From the NCBI GenBank assembly GCA_034440575.1, contig JAOTOL010001662.1:3692501-3756500 (forward strand): a DNA stretch of 64,000 bases. Direction: 5' to 3'. This stretch comes from Imbricaverruca yamaguchii. Lineage: Eukaryota > Arthropoda > Thecostraca > Neoverrucidae. Below are positions 1-11,482 of the stretch, in pieces; positions within the stretch are counted from its first letter, which is position 1, and each line of letters starts with the position of its first letter. The notes under the pieces were generated by a model. That model saw only the letters and a program-made list of their open reading frames with translations. It had not been told where the DNA came from and did not search any database. The position numbers were made by a program, and so were the translations under genes.

Positions 1-735
1 CTCCTGATTCCATGAAGGATATTCTACTGATTCTATGAGGACGCCCTGCTTCCCGGGGAAATTGAGGCAGGTTCCCATCATGCATGTTTCGTTCGTAGTG
101 CCGCAGACGGCCAAGCCAACGAGATCGTGATGTCAGCCCCGCAGCGCCTGACGACTCGACCATTAGCATAGCATTCTGGTGATAGGTGCACACACACACA
201 CATACTGTGTGTGTACCGCTGGACCCTGCCAACACGCAGTATTTAAGCCGTAGTGCTGCGAAATAAGAGAAGCTCAAGGCTGGCACACCGTAGGCCTCCT
301 TGTACACAACATAAATATTCCTTAAGCTCCCCAGTTTCTGTTTCGTCACTTTCACGCCGTTCTCGCCACGAACGACGATGCAGTCTTTATTTCCGGGATA
401 CATCCTACTTATCTCGTCAGACTCGTAGAAATCGGTAACTGCACGCTTATCCCGATCACTTGCACACTTTCCTCTGCTACCTTTGTTTAGGGCATGAAAC
501 AACCCCTCTCCTCTCTGAGTGTTCGGCTTTTCTTCTCCAGGTAGAGACTGGCTCCAAAGAACTCTGCCGTGCGCTCGATTCCGAAATGTGACAGAGCCAG
601 AATCTGAAGTCGACGACTGTAGTCCCCTGAATTCTTTTCGTATTCATCCTTCAGCTTATGCACCAGTTCCTCGTACTTGGCGACGCACCGAATCGTAAAA
701 TGTAGTTTTTTTTTGTAGAAAGCCGACATTAATCA
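1..735 (-). pseudogene. Decayed mobile-element-type protein fragment, runs off the left edge
   Basis: Three minus-strand stretches read as one protein broken by frameshifts. At 729-487 there is a hydrophilic N-terminal part (KYEELVHKLKDEYE, then RLQILALSHFGIERTAEFFG, then a basic REERG segment). At about 481-190 a second frame reads VTDFYESDEISRMYPGNKD, NIYVVYKEAYGVP and CVLAGSSGTHTVC. At about 110-1 a third frame reads DLVGLAVCGTTNETCMMGTC. From memory, the order of blocks (KYEELV, FYxxDExxRMxPGxKD, CVxAGSSGTHxVCVC, a Cys-rich block) resembles uncharacterised multicopy proteins of arthropod and cnidarian genomes; no search was run. A CA/GT microsatellite (about 189-215) falls in the VCVC segment, and a further frameshift follows it. 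I infer a dead transposon-derived open frame, not a working gene. The C-terminal half is outside the window. Confidence 0.5.
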
Positions 736-895
736 AGTAAGAAACACACTAATGTTTGACTGATGTAATTAGGTGGAAGTATTGGACTGCTTTCCTCCTG
801 TATGGGCAGGCTGCTAGGATCTTTCTTCAGCGCAGCAAGACAATTAGCACATAGCAGATATCCCCTTCCGACGCGTTTGTGATTCACAACTTGGA

Positions 896-1742
896 TTAAC
901 CCGCGCCGTTTCTCCGGTCAGATCTTCACACCCCGTCTCGGGGGTGGGGGGTGGGGGGCGGATAGTAACCCAGTCTAAAATCCAAACTAAGCGTCGCACA
1001 AAAGCGAAAGAGGAGCCATCGGAACCGCACTCGACGAGTAGGGTCAGGATCCACCCCTCAAAACAATTTTTCACCAAAAGTGACGTCACTAAGGGGCTAG
1101 AATTTCACGAATTTTCACGACTTACATTATGTTTTTGGCTCTGGGGAATTCATTTTTGGGGGATACTTGAGAAAAAAAATTATTCGTAATCAGAAAAGGA
1201 CAGCAAAATCAACCTGGGCCATAAACATTGTTTGCCCCCCATTTGTTTTTCTTCAAAATTTTGTGTTTTCAAGTTGTCTTGAATTTTCATTTTCTAATGA
1301 GTAGAGCAGACCGAAAAACGCTGTTGGAGGTCAAATTGTCTTAATACAAAATGCTTACTTTAGCCAGAATCTTCGATTTGAACTGCAACAGGCAAATATT
1401 CAACATATATATATGTAGTCAAAAACGAAAAAATCTAGAAAAAATCCTCTCGTACGTTTTGTCGCATTCCTAAAGATAAGCAAACGCTGAAGGTTTCACT
1501 AAACTATCTGTATCCGTTAAAACGTGACGGCTGGTTGAACTTTTTTGGAGGTGACCCCACTTGGCCTTGACTAACTCATTTACCCTAGATGACCTGACTT
1601 AAAAATTTTGCAATAGCATGTCAGATTGATGTGGGAAACGGTATGCCAAGTTTTGGCGCGCTGCCGCGCGCCGTTCGTTCAATATCCGCGAAAAACCTGA
1701 GGGGGCGGTTGAAGACCCCCCCCCCGAGACGGGACGGGTTAA
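896..1742. mobile_element. TTAA-bounded MITE-like element
   Basis: The segment begins TTAACCCGCGCCGT and ends with the inverted counterpart ACGGGTTAA, so both ends carry TTAACCCG. A CCGTCTCGGGGG block is also mirrored just inside each end. TTAA targets are known for piggyBac and Kolobok-type transposons. There is no transposase frame, so I infer a non-autonomous copy. The left 290 bp recur at 2252-2560, supporting a dispersed family. Confidence 0.45.
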
Positions 1743-2251
1743 ATGATCAGATACCGTTCGCAAATTCTTCTTGATACGTGTTTTGTGCTTCTCGAACGGA
1801 TCACAGAAATAACGATGCAACATTTTTTTTCCAGTAGACTGGACATGGTTAGCACAATGTCTCAGTGTTCACGCGCTTTCCTCACTCAGACGACTGACAA
1901 TAATGTGTACTGTCCTCATTTCGGCCCTACTGATAACAGCCATTGTCATCGATACCTGATCTATTTCACCCCTTCCCAATATGATGCCCTCTACCGTCGT
2001 CCAATAGCAGTCGCTGTTTACATCTCGACCGACCGTTATCAGTTTTGTGGTCGACCAGCTGCGATTGACAGCGCGAGCCGTAACACAAAGGTGTGAGTAC
2101 CAAAACTATTAATTGTATGATGTTGCCAATCATTCTCATTGACTACGTAACAGACATACATTGAATATGTACTTAGGTGTAAATAAGAAACTATCTCACT
2201 ATGGGTCCAAAACGTCTTCCGACATTAACATTTTCACCTCCACTGATGTAT
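1743..2251. other. Intergenic, no gene seen
   Basis: A 117-codon open frame starts at 1743 on the plus strand, but it has no recognisable motif, repeat or splice context. I see nothing else here. Confidence 0.5.
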
Positions 2252-2560
2252 TTAACCCTCCGGTCTCTCCGGTCAGATCCTCACACCTCGTCTCGGGGGG
2301 GAGAGAGCAACCCCCTCTAAAATCCAAACTAAGCCTCGCACGAAACCGAAAGAGGTGTCATCGGAAAGCGCTCGACGAGTAGGGTCCGGATATACCCCCA
2401 AAATAATTTTTCCCCGAAAGTGACGGCACCATGGGGGCTAGATTTTCACGACTTTTCACGACTTACATTATGCATTTGGCTCTGGGGAGTTCATTTTGGT
2501 GATATATGAAAAAAAATACTTGGAATGAGACAAGGACAGCGAAATCGACCAGGGCCATTA
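2252..2560. repeat. Second, partial copy of the TTAA-bounded element
   Basis: Starts TTAACCCTCCGGTCTC and follows 896-1200 closely, sharing the blocks CCGGTCAGATC, CGTCTCGGGGG, AAAATCCAAACTAAGC, GAAAGAGG.GTCATCGGAA and TTTGGCTCTGGGGA. Similarity fades near 2560 and no matching right terminus was found, so the copy looks truncated or internally replaced. Confidence 0.55.
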
Positions 2561-3265
2561 AATGTTTTGGCCGATAGCACATTTCAAGAACTGTCAAATA
2601 GCGTTCGCCGTTTGTTTCTATCTGTTACAGGTCTTCAGATATGTATCAATATCTGGGAGTCCTACCCTATCTGGTCGAATTTGACATATAATGACCCAGT
2701 AACTTGAATATTGACCTGGACGAAACAAATGACCGAATTACTTTCGATAGAGCTTGTCACCAGCTATCCAACGTCGTTTTCAGTTTGTCGCTAGCTAGCA
2801 TAATTCTAGAGACATTAAGGGGCAGACATCTGCCCCTGCCCCCCGGGATCGGCGAAGTTGGCGCGGACCGCCGGATGAGCGAGTGTTAATGGTTATCACT
2901 AAATAAACATCGTTTTAATTTTTTGGCTTCGAAAGACAATCGATGTTTTCCATAGTAAATATGGTTACAAATGTGAATATCAAGTAGCTTGGGGTCACGG
3001 GAGGTCACGTGACTTGAGGTCAAATGGTCAAAGTTGTGAAATTTGTTGAAAATTAAAAACCGATCCAATAAATGAAAAGAAGAGGTCTTTGCAATTTTAC
3101 AGATATGCTATATATCTGTGCTAGGTTTTAAAGCACCGGAGATAATCGCTCTCAAAGATTGACCTGCAATGTAACCTATGAAAATTTCCTCAGGCCATAT
3201 CTCCGAGATCGCTGCCAGTACGAAGATAAAACTTTCACAGATTGATTGAGCGCCCATAACTACCC
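2561..3265. other. Intergenic, no gene seen
   Basis: AT-rich unique-looking sequence with short unsupported frames. The only structure noticed is a G/C-rich inverted pair near 2821-2850 (GGGGCAGA / TCTGCCCC). Confidence 0.4.
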
Positions 3266-3558
3266 TATGCACCCAGTGGCGTCGCCACGAAATTCTTCCA
3301 AGGGGGTGGGCAAGGTCGAAAGAGGGCCTCCTGCTCCCCGAAACGGGGCCTCCAATCTGTTGGGCCTCCTATTGTTTCAGACTCTTAGTATGGCTCTGGA
3401 ATGGGAAACATGATTTCATATTACTGCACTGTTTGTTCTTGGCATGGTGCATTATTTACTCAACACGGAATAGCAATAATCATAATTTTTCGCTGGAAGC
3501 TGGGCCATACCAGGATATAAATAAGTAATATGTGGATAAATACCTAAGTGTTAAAAAC

Positions 3559-3585
3559 AACCAACGTCTCAATGAGACGTTGGTT
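3559..3585. other. 13-bp-arm hairpin
   Basis: AACCAACGTCTCA is followed after one base by its exact reverse complement. It sits inside the candidate hAT element. No U-tract or gene end is nearby, so a terminator role is not suggested. Confidence 0.7.
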
Positions 3586-3999
3586 TCTAACAAGAAGAAT
3601 CTTCCCGCTGCCCTCTAGATTGCAGCGAGGCTGATGCTAAGCATATCTTACAGATATGTCCCATTGATCAACCCACTTTTATGTCCTCCAAGAATAACCG
3701 AATATAGTTGGATTCGTCACTACTGTTATTTATTACCACCAGCTTGAAGCCCTAAGCAAAGCTTAAGCGATCATTTCTGAGTTCTAGGACGATAATTTCG
3801 CGAAGGTGAAAACAAGAAGTGCGTTGTATTGGTTTTCTGATCGGAATCTTAGGAATTTGCAAATTTTTATAACATTTGGTGCTGGCTGCAAAGCACAGAC
3901 ACAAACAAGCTAAAATAACAAATTCTTCGCGAATAAATTCACGGGCCTGGGATTTCGACCGCTATTTTGTCACAGGGGGCCTATCAAAATGAAATGATT

Positions 4000-5010
4000 A
4001 GTGACCAACTGAATTCTCCTGTGGAGCTCTAAAAAAAAGTACACTGGAAGCTCTTAAGGCACGCAGGGACCATGCTAACACACTAGGGTCTGAAAAAGTG
4101 TCTGGAACCACAAAAGGCAAAATGGTTCCAAATCGAACAAAAGGACCAGGGCCTAAAGAAGCACATCAGGATCTTCGAAAACGCTCTGACACGTAAAAAT
4201 ATCCTCGATGCATAAAAAGCAACAAAACCCTAAAACGAGCAGGAGTTTAGAAAATGCATTAACCCCCAACTTGAATTTAAAATATATTACCCATCACTTT
4301 GAAATGTAAAATTTCCCAATTTCAGACATTCCAGGTCATATCACCCGGTCGCCACTACGCCAACGTCCGTGCACGTGCACACACATTTTGCGCATTCGCC
4401 GCATTCGCAACACTTCGTACCATGGCCGTTACGAGGTTTCTGCTAGGTCTTCTGCCTTTTGCTAATTACTGTCACATGATAAACTTGCGCCATATTTGAC
4501 GTGCTGCAAATGCTTAGGATGGGCGCTCGCTGCGAAAAGTCGAGTAATTCAATTCGATCATTAACTTCCTACCTCCCACATTTTCTGGTAGTTATGAAAT
4601 GCAGATTCCGCGGAGCTTTGACGCACCTGATATCTTTGCTGCTATTCTCCCAGAATGGCTGTCGAACCGAGGCCCTTCCACAGTGCTCTTTGTTGGACCC
4701 GCTGCGTCTTTCTGCGCAGCGGCCTAATGCATTTTCGAAACCCTTCCTCGTTTCAGTGTGTTGTTGCTTTTTTGGACACCGATGATTTTTTTTAACGTGT
4801 CAGGGCGTTTTCGAAGATCCCGATGTCGTCATTTAACGCCCGGTGCTTTTGTTCGTTTTGGAACCATGTTGCCATTTACAGCCCCAGCCTCTTTTTCAGG
4901 CCCTGGTGCGTCCTTATGACCTCTGCGTGCCATAATAGCTTCTTGTGCATTTTTTAGAGGTCCAGGTATTTTTACTTATGACTGCAACGCATGCGTTAAG
5001 GCCCTGTCGC
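4000..5010. repeat. Large inverted repeat, arms about 270 bp
   Basis: The left arm (about 4000-4280) is an inverted, diverged copy of the right arm (about 4715-5010). Matching blocks include AACGCTCTGACACGT against ACGTGTCAGGGCGTT, GGTTCCAAATCGAAC against GTTCGTTTTGGAACC, and AAAATGCATTA against TAATGCATTTT. The arms enclose a spacer of about 430 bp. The right arm leads into the degenerate GGGGCC-type array, so the left arm looks like an inverted piece of that array. Confidence 0.7.
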
Positions 5011-7233
5011 TTTTTGGGAGACTATGTGCGTTTTGGAGGGCCAGTTGTATTGTCGGCCCCCGTTATGCTCTAAGGTTCTTGTTGTGCTTTTGTGGCTTCT
5101 GACGCACATTTGTGGTGCTCCAGTACGATTTTGTGGCTTCTTAGTCCCAGCGCGATTTATCGCGCCCAGGCGCGTGGTTCCGGGGATCCAACGCCAGTTT
5201 TCTTGGCTCAACGATATTTTTGTGGATTTTTGTTGTTGTAAATTCCGAATCCCGACCTGATTTTTCGAGACCCTGGCTCCACGTTTTTGCATCTCACCTC
5301 AATTTCTTAAAGATACGTTATGCTTTTTTCACTGTTATATGCAATTTGTGAAGGCATCTGGTTGCATGTTCGGCGCTCCAGAGCCATGTTCTTGAACAGG
5401 ACATTTATTTTGTTAAATCGATTCTTATTTTGGAAGGCTCCAGCTTGATTTTTTTCGGATACCGATTTGGTTTTCGTGGTCACACTGTTCTTACGTGTGG
5501 GCCTAAACGCCAATTTTGTCGAACTTCGACGGGACTACCGATGGGAATTGTGGGTCCCGAGCGCGATATTTTGGGGGACAGATTTAAGTTTGTGGGAAGC
5601 GTTGTACTTAGCTGTTGCCCCAACGAGATTTTGGCGGTTCCTATTGCAAATTTTCGAGCCTCGGAGCGAGTTTCCGGGGGCCCGAAGTACATATTTGGAG
5701 ACCCTTGCGCGAATTCTGGTGGACCGACGCGAATTTTGGTGGCCCCAGCGCGAGTTTTGGAGCCCGGCACGATTCTTGGGAGCTTATGCCTCAGGATAGA
5801 GGGGGCATTTGCCCCTTTGATATGCCACTGCGGGCACTGAAGGAGTATATTTTTGTCCCAGAGTGACATTCCGGTTAAGAATTGATTTTTGAAGCAGCTG
5901 CAACTTTTGGGGTCCGGCGCGCCCTTCTGGGCCTCCAGGGTGATTTTCAAGGGCTGCGACGCGATTTTTTATACAGTCCAATGTGATCTTTTGGGCCCGA
6001 CGTCATTTGCTTGTATCCCTAGCGCGAGCCTTAGCTGCGTCGACACTTTTTTGGGTTCAAAACGTTTTAGGGTTTTTGGCGTCATTGTTGGGCCCCAGAG
6101 TTGGAGTGTTTTTTGTTTTTGTATACTTATGTGAGTGTTTTCCAGAGTTGGACCCATGTCCGGAGTGTTTTTCGTTGCTCTGGCTTCATTTATTTTGGTC
6201 CCAATGAGACTGTTGTGGAATGATACGACCCGTCGTTCCACTATATTTATTTTCATTGTCCGGTCGTAAACTTTTGGTACACCCAAGCTCAGCATGATTT
6301 TCATGGTCCCCTGCCGGATTTGTTTGGTCCCTGCGGTAAATTTGAAACACCCCGGCACGACTTTTACCATCTCTTAGGGGTTTCATGCAAATTATAAACC
6401 TCATCTCGCGTCATAAATATCTCGTCCCATTTCCTGAAGCCTCTTTACCGCTTTTCAACGTCTTATGTCCTACCCTCTTCCATATTCAATGTCCTCCTAT
6501 CTCGTCTTGAAGGGCCTTCTCTTACATCCTTGGGCCCTTTACTATTGTATGGGGCTTGCTCTCATGTCCCAGGGGCATTATCTGCCAAATTAGGGGCCTC
6601 CTGCCACGCCTAGTGAGCCTCCTCCTTTATCCTGGCAAAGCCTTACCAGTCTTGAGGGAATCTTCTATTTTGGAAACCTCACACCCCTTCATACCTGTTA
6701 TCACTCCAATCTTAAGAGCCTCCTCTCATTTTCTTGGAAATCTTTCTGGTCTTCGGGGCCTCATTCAGTCCTGTAGACCTACTCATTTTTGGGGATTCCT
6801 CTCGAGTCCGGCAAAGTCCTCATTTCTCTTCTAGAGTCCTTTGTCAAATTAAGGGCCTCCTCTTACGTACTGGGGACCTCTTGCTCTGCATTTTTATTCC
6901 AACGTCGCCCATCTTAAGGGTGGCATCTTATCTCTTGGTGGACTCATCTTCTCTCCCAGGTTCCTCCTCTTCCAAATTATACACAACCTTTCTTATCTCA
7001 GTGGCCTTGTTATTTCCCGGGGACCTTCTTAGGCATCTGCGAGGCTTCTTTTCAGCCTGGGAGCTATCTCTCTTATCCAATGGCCTTTCTCTCCAACTTT
7101 AGGGCCTCCTCGTTCATCATGGGGTCTTATTTCCAACCTTGTGTCGTCCTCTTCCGAATTAGGTGCCTCCTGCCATGTCTCTGGATCATCCTGTTCTATC
7201 TTGGTGGAACCTTATTTGTTTTGGTACATATTT

Positions 7234-8231
7234 TTGCGTCTTCGAAACCTCATCTCATATCAACTGGCTTTCTTTTCCGTCTTAGGGCCTCCTCTCACTT
7301 TCTGGGGCCTCCCTTCCCGTATTGGGGCCTCCTTTGCAATTATGGGGGTCTCCGTGCCAATTTTTCGCACTCTCTTGATTTCTGGGGCCTCGTACCCTCT
7401 CCTAGGCGACTCCTTAAAAAAAATGGACTCTTTTCACGTCTTGGGGTCATCCTTACCTGTGTTTGGAGCCTCATTATCCTCTTAGCAGGTTGCTTTTGCG
7501 TCCTAGTCTTAAATCATCTCTTCTAGGGTACTCGTCTCCTAAAATGTGGGCCTCATCTGGCTGGTCTCAGTGGCCTTCTGTCCTTCCTAGGGGGACCTTC
7601 TTACCCATCTTGAGGCCCCCTCTTGCGTCCGGAAAAAATATCTCTTTTAATTATTTTCTGTTGTAGGGGCCTCCTCTTCTATCTTCCGGGCCTCGTTTTG
7701 AAAATTAAGAATATCTTGCCACCCATTGGAAGCCTTCTCGTGTAACCCTGGGTGGCTTCTTGCCCGTCTCGGTGGCATTCTTTTCGTCCTGGGGACCTCC
7801 TCACAATCTCTGTTCTATGTCTCTTATAGGAACCTGATTATATTTCCTGGGGGCCTCGTTATCAGTCTTGGATCCACCTTGACAGCATCATCTTCTGTCC
7901 CGTCGGGCTCCTTGCTCACCTTTTTGTCCTATGCATTTCCGGATAGTGGTCTCCTCAAATTACAGGGGCGTTCCCCCACCCCAAATCTCAAAGCAAGGGG
8001 TAGAGACGATTGCCCTCGCTGCCCCAACCCCGGTAGCGACGTCCCTGCTCCGAAACCTCATCTCATATCCACTGGCTTTCTTTTCCGGCTTAGGACCTCC
8101 TCTCATTTTAGTGGACCTCCCTTCCCGTATTGAGGCTCCTTTGCAATGTTGAGGGCCTCCGTGCCAATTTTTGGCACTCTCTTAATTTCTGGGGCATCCA
8201 ACCCTCCCCTAGGTGACTTCTTTTTCAATTT
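7234..8231. repeat. 180-bp direct duplication inside the degenerate array
   Basis: 7234-7411 and 8054-8231 align over their length, starting CGAAACCTCATCTCATATC and running through CTTCCCGTATTG and GTGCCAATTTTT.GCACTCT. The offset is 820 bp. The second copy begins just after an internal end-like motif at about 8041, which suggests a segmental duplication within the element. Confidence 0.8.
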
Positions 8232-8568
8232 ATGGGCCTCCTCCTGGAGGCCCCTAGTTTATAGAATCTCTTTTTCGTCTTGGGGGCCTCCTTTTCGTCC
8301 TGGGGGCCTCCCGTTCGTCCGGGGGCATCCTTTTCGTACTGGGGGCCTTTTTGTCGCCCTGGGGGGCTCCTTTTCGTCCTGGAGATCCTCCTTTTCGTCA
8401 TGGGGCCTCCCTTTTGTCTTGGAGGGTCTTCTTTTCGTCCTGGGGTCTACTTTTCGTCCTGGGGGCCTCCTCAAATTTCAGGGGGCGGCGCCCCCAGTCT
8501 CACGGTAGGGGGGCAATTGCCCCCGCTTCCCCCCCCCCCCCCCCGGCGGCGACGCCCCTGTATACACC

Positions 8569-9311
8569 CACTTAGGTTGAAATCGCTCCCATGGCGGTGT
8601 CACCCGTTGGTTGGCCGGTGCTGGACGGCCCCAACCCCTATGTAATACAAATATAATGCAATAATAACTCCTGCATGTAATACAGAGCACCACCTTTTAG
8701 TAGAGGGAGCCATTTTCGCACAGGAGCAGAGCTCTACAGCATAGAGCTGCCATTAATAACATACGCACAGATATCAGGGAGTTATTTTCAGCTTGAAAAA
8801 TTACCACCGGCTTCGGCCTGAGCTGATGGCAAAAGCTAGCAAAAGAGGGAACTCTCCATCAGTGAGAAGCATCCATTTCCAGTAAAGGGCACACTAGCGT
8901 CAGGGCGACCATCTCCGAGTGCATTTTGTCTACGTTACTGAAGTACAACTTGAAAGTGTTGAAGTACAACGTCACTGAAGTACAACGACTGGTGTGAAAC
9001 TAACATGCACTAGGTTAGTTTCCTCAATCTTAAGATTCACTCACTGGAAGGGGCTTCGAGGCGCATCTTCCGAGCAAACCGCAGTCATCAGCAACGATCA
9101 CTTACAAAGTTCACTTCAAGCGTAAAGACACTCGCTGCATCTTGAGCGATGAGACGGCTTAAGAGCAACCAACGTTGCTGTGGCCAAATATTTTGCGCAT
9201 GTTACGCGAGTGCACACGTGCAAGGTATGGGCTGAAAAGGTATGGGCTGAGAACCAGCCCGTCAGGAGAATGTGGCGACGAGCGTGCGGTCGACATAATG
9301 AGAGATTGAAC
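8569..9311. other. Intergenic, no gene seen
   Basis: No convincing coding frame. A short direct repeat AAGGTATGGGCTGA occurs twice near 9220-9251, next to the 74-bp array. Confidence 0.4.
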
Positions 9312-10087
9312 GTTGACACAGAAGACAGGGCGATGTCATCAGACCACACGTGTGGAGCAGACTGTAGTCGACATCACGAGAGAGCGTTGACACAGAAGAC
9401 AGGGCGATGTCATCAGACCACACGTGTGGAGCAGGCTGCAGTCGACATCACGAGAGAGCGTTGACACAGAAGACAGGGCGATGTCATCAGACCACACGTG
9501 TGGAGCAGACTGCAGTCGACATCACGAGAGAGCGTTGACACAGAAGACAGGGCGATGTCATCAGACCACACGTGTGGAGCAGACTGCAGTCGACATCACG
9601 AGAGAGCGTTGACACAGAAGACAGGGCGATGTCATCAGACCACACGTGTGGAGCAGACTGCAGTCGACATCACGAGAGAGCGTTGACACAGAAGACAGGG
9701 CGATGTCATCAGACCACACGTGTGGAGCAGACTGTAGTCGACATCACGAGAGAGCGTTGACACAGAAGACAGGGCGATGTCATCAGACCACACGTGTGGA
9801 GCAGGCTGCAGTCGACATCACGAGAGAGCGTTGACACAGAAGACAGGGCGATGTCATCAGACCACACGTGTGGAGCAGATTGCAGTCGACATCACGAGAG
9901 AGCGTTGACACAGAGTAGACAGGGCGATGTCATCAGACCACACGTGTGGAGCAGACTGTAGTCGACATCACGAGAGAGCGTTGACACAGAAGACAGGGCG
10001 ATGTCATCAGACCACACGTGTGGAGCAGACTGCAGTCGACATCACGAGAGAGCGTTGACACAGAAGACAGGGCGATATCATCAGACC
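9312..10087. repeat. 74-bp tandem repeat, about 10.5 copies
   Basis: Unit landmarks are GTTGACACAGAAGACAGGGC, GATGTCATCAGACC, the palindrome CACACGTGTG, and GTCGACATCACGAGAGAGC. Copies differ at very few positions (TGCAGTC or TGTAGTC; GCAGAC or GCAGGC), so the array is young. One copy has a 2-base insertion near 9911. Overlapping 62-codon frames are by-products of the array. Confidence 0.95.
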
Positions 10088-11482
10088 GGACGGCCGGACC
10101 AGTGCACACCAGGGAGCAGACAGCAAACAAAATGCGGCCCTGATCCATTTCTGCTGCGATTATGTGCGATAGGGTGATGCTATCTAGCTTGAGCGAAGAT
10201 ACACCATTTTTACGTGTGTTGCCAAATATGCGTTGGGGTTTTGTCCGGCTATTGAAATGTGGTGTCTTTTCTGAAGACATCTGGTAGTTATCAGAAATGT
10301 ATTTCCTTATTTTCCTCCGGCAAGGTCTGGTTACAAAACAATATCATTAAGCATGTGAAGGGAATGTTCACACTATTTTTTAAGAGATCCGACGACCACC
10401 TTGCGAACAGCATAGTAACACATCCGTGTCAAATCGCCATGCAAACATAATGTCATTATCATAGTGCCATGTCACGTGAGACACGATCAGGCATCCGGTT
10501 AGCAAAGCCACGGGAAACTGCCCTGATTAGTGTAAACGTAGTTTGGGAACTTCAGGGCTGCTTTGGGTACATGTGCCAGATGTTTTCCATCTTCTAGTAC
10601 TCTGTGTTGATGCTAGAACCGTTAGCGATGGTTCGAATGACTCGTGCATTTCAGTGCTGCGTGCGTGGTGGGATTTGTCTCCATCAGGCATCACTGGGAG
10701 ATCGGCTGGGGAAAACGGACAGCTTCCCTTTCTTCTTCAGCGCACGAAACGGCTTCAATGTTTTGTTCAGCCAGGCAGCACTTCATTTGTAGCCATACTG
10801 TGGTGTCTCCATATAGGCTTGGCGTTTTTTTCCTTATCTCTGAAGCTGACACACGAACTTAGACCAGGTGTGTGTGAAGTCGGTACGTGCGCACTTCATG
10901 CAGTGCCGAAACGCTTGGGGTCGGCTTCTCGACAAAGTATAGTTCTCTGGAAACCAATGTGATAGGAAATACAACGCGGGGTCGATGTCGATCGTTCAGC
11001 ACTTTTGAGAGGAGCAGTCTACTTTTAAAGCATATGAAGAGTCCATTTTATCCAATCGAGGTTGCATATGTGAATCTCAGCTCGACTTATCGCGCGAGTC
11101 GGACTTTCCTACTAACCACGAAGCTACACCAGCCATCACCGCACACTATGCCTCAAACACAGCGGCTGGTGCTATGCGACCAGGTAGACCAAGAGTGGCT
11201 TTAGTCACAGAAATCCATTGTCTGCGCATGATATCTGAGTGAAGCGCAAAGCGTAAGCTGATCTTTGAATTGTTGCAAGCTTCGACTGCATTTTATCATC
11301 GTGCTATGCTTAGCATTAAATAAAGCACAAGCATACATATACTTAAGTATGTCTGTCGCGCTGATAGGATGTCATACATTGGTCTATCTACTTCAAGACT
11401 ATCACAAAATAGTTTAAAAAAGTGTTTTTAAATCAGTGTTGGACATAAACTTATGATCTATCCCTTGGTGGTGGTGGGAGTG
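10088..11482. other. Intergenic, no gene identified
   Basis: The longest open frame, 10543-10962 plus (139 codons), overlaps two other open frames of similar length. It shows no domain, signal or splice context that I recognise. I treat it as chance. Confidence 0.4.

Larger units (their letters stand above)
3266..8568. mobile_element. Candidate hAT-type element with internal degenerate tandem repeats
   Basis: The left end at 3274 reads CAGTGGCGTCGCC and the right end at 8560, on the opposite strand, reads CAGGGGCGTCGCC. These are outward-facing inverted ends differing at one base. Flanking octamers are TATGCACC (3266-3273) and TATACACC (8561-8568), seven of eight matching. An 8-bp target duplication with CAGNGGCG-type ends is typical of hAT elements. 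No transposase is present. Most of the interior (about 4640-8480) is a degenerate array of 25-45-bp units of the type GGGGCCTCCTTTTCGTCCT, so this would be a non-autonomous element. A further internal end-like copy (CAGGGACGTCGCTACC) is at about 8026-8041 on the minus strand. Confidence 0.45.

Noticed and set aside
1743..2096. 117-codon plus-strand frame as a gene
   Set aside because: No recognisable domain or conserved motif; starts at the TTAA border of a repeat.
5430..5950. 136-156-codon frames at 5.4-6.0 kb
   Set aside because: By-products of the degenerate array inside the hAT-like element; sense and antisense are equally open.
9312..10087. CRISPR-like array
   Set aside because: Units are contiguous 74-bp repeats without unique spacers, in a eukaryotic context; ordinary minisatellite.
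10543..10962. 139-codon plus-strand frame
   Set aside because: Unique sequence, but three overlapping frames are equally open and no motif or splice signal supports it.
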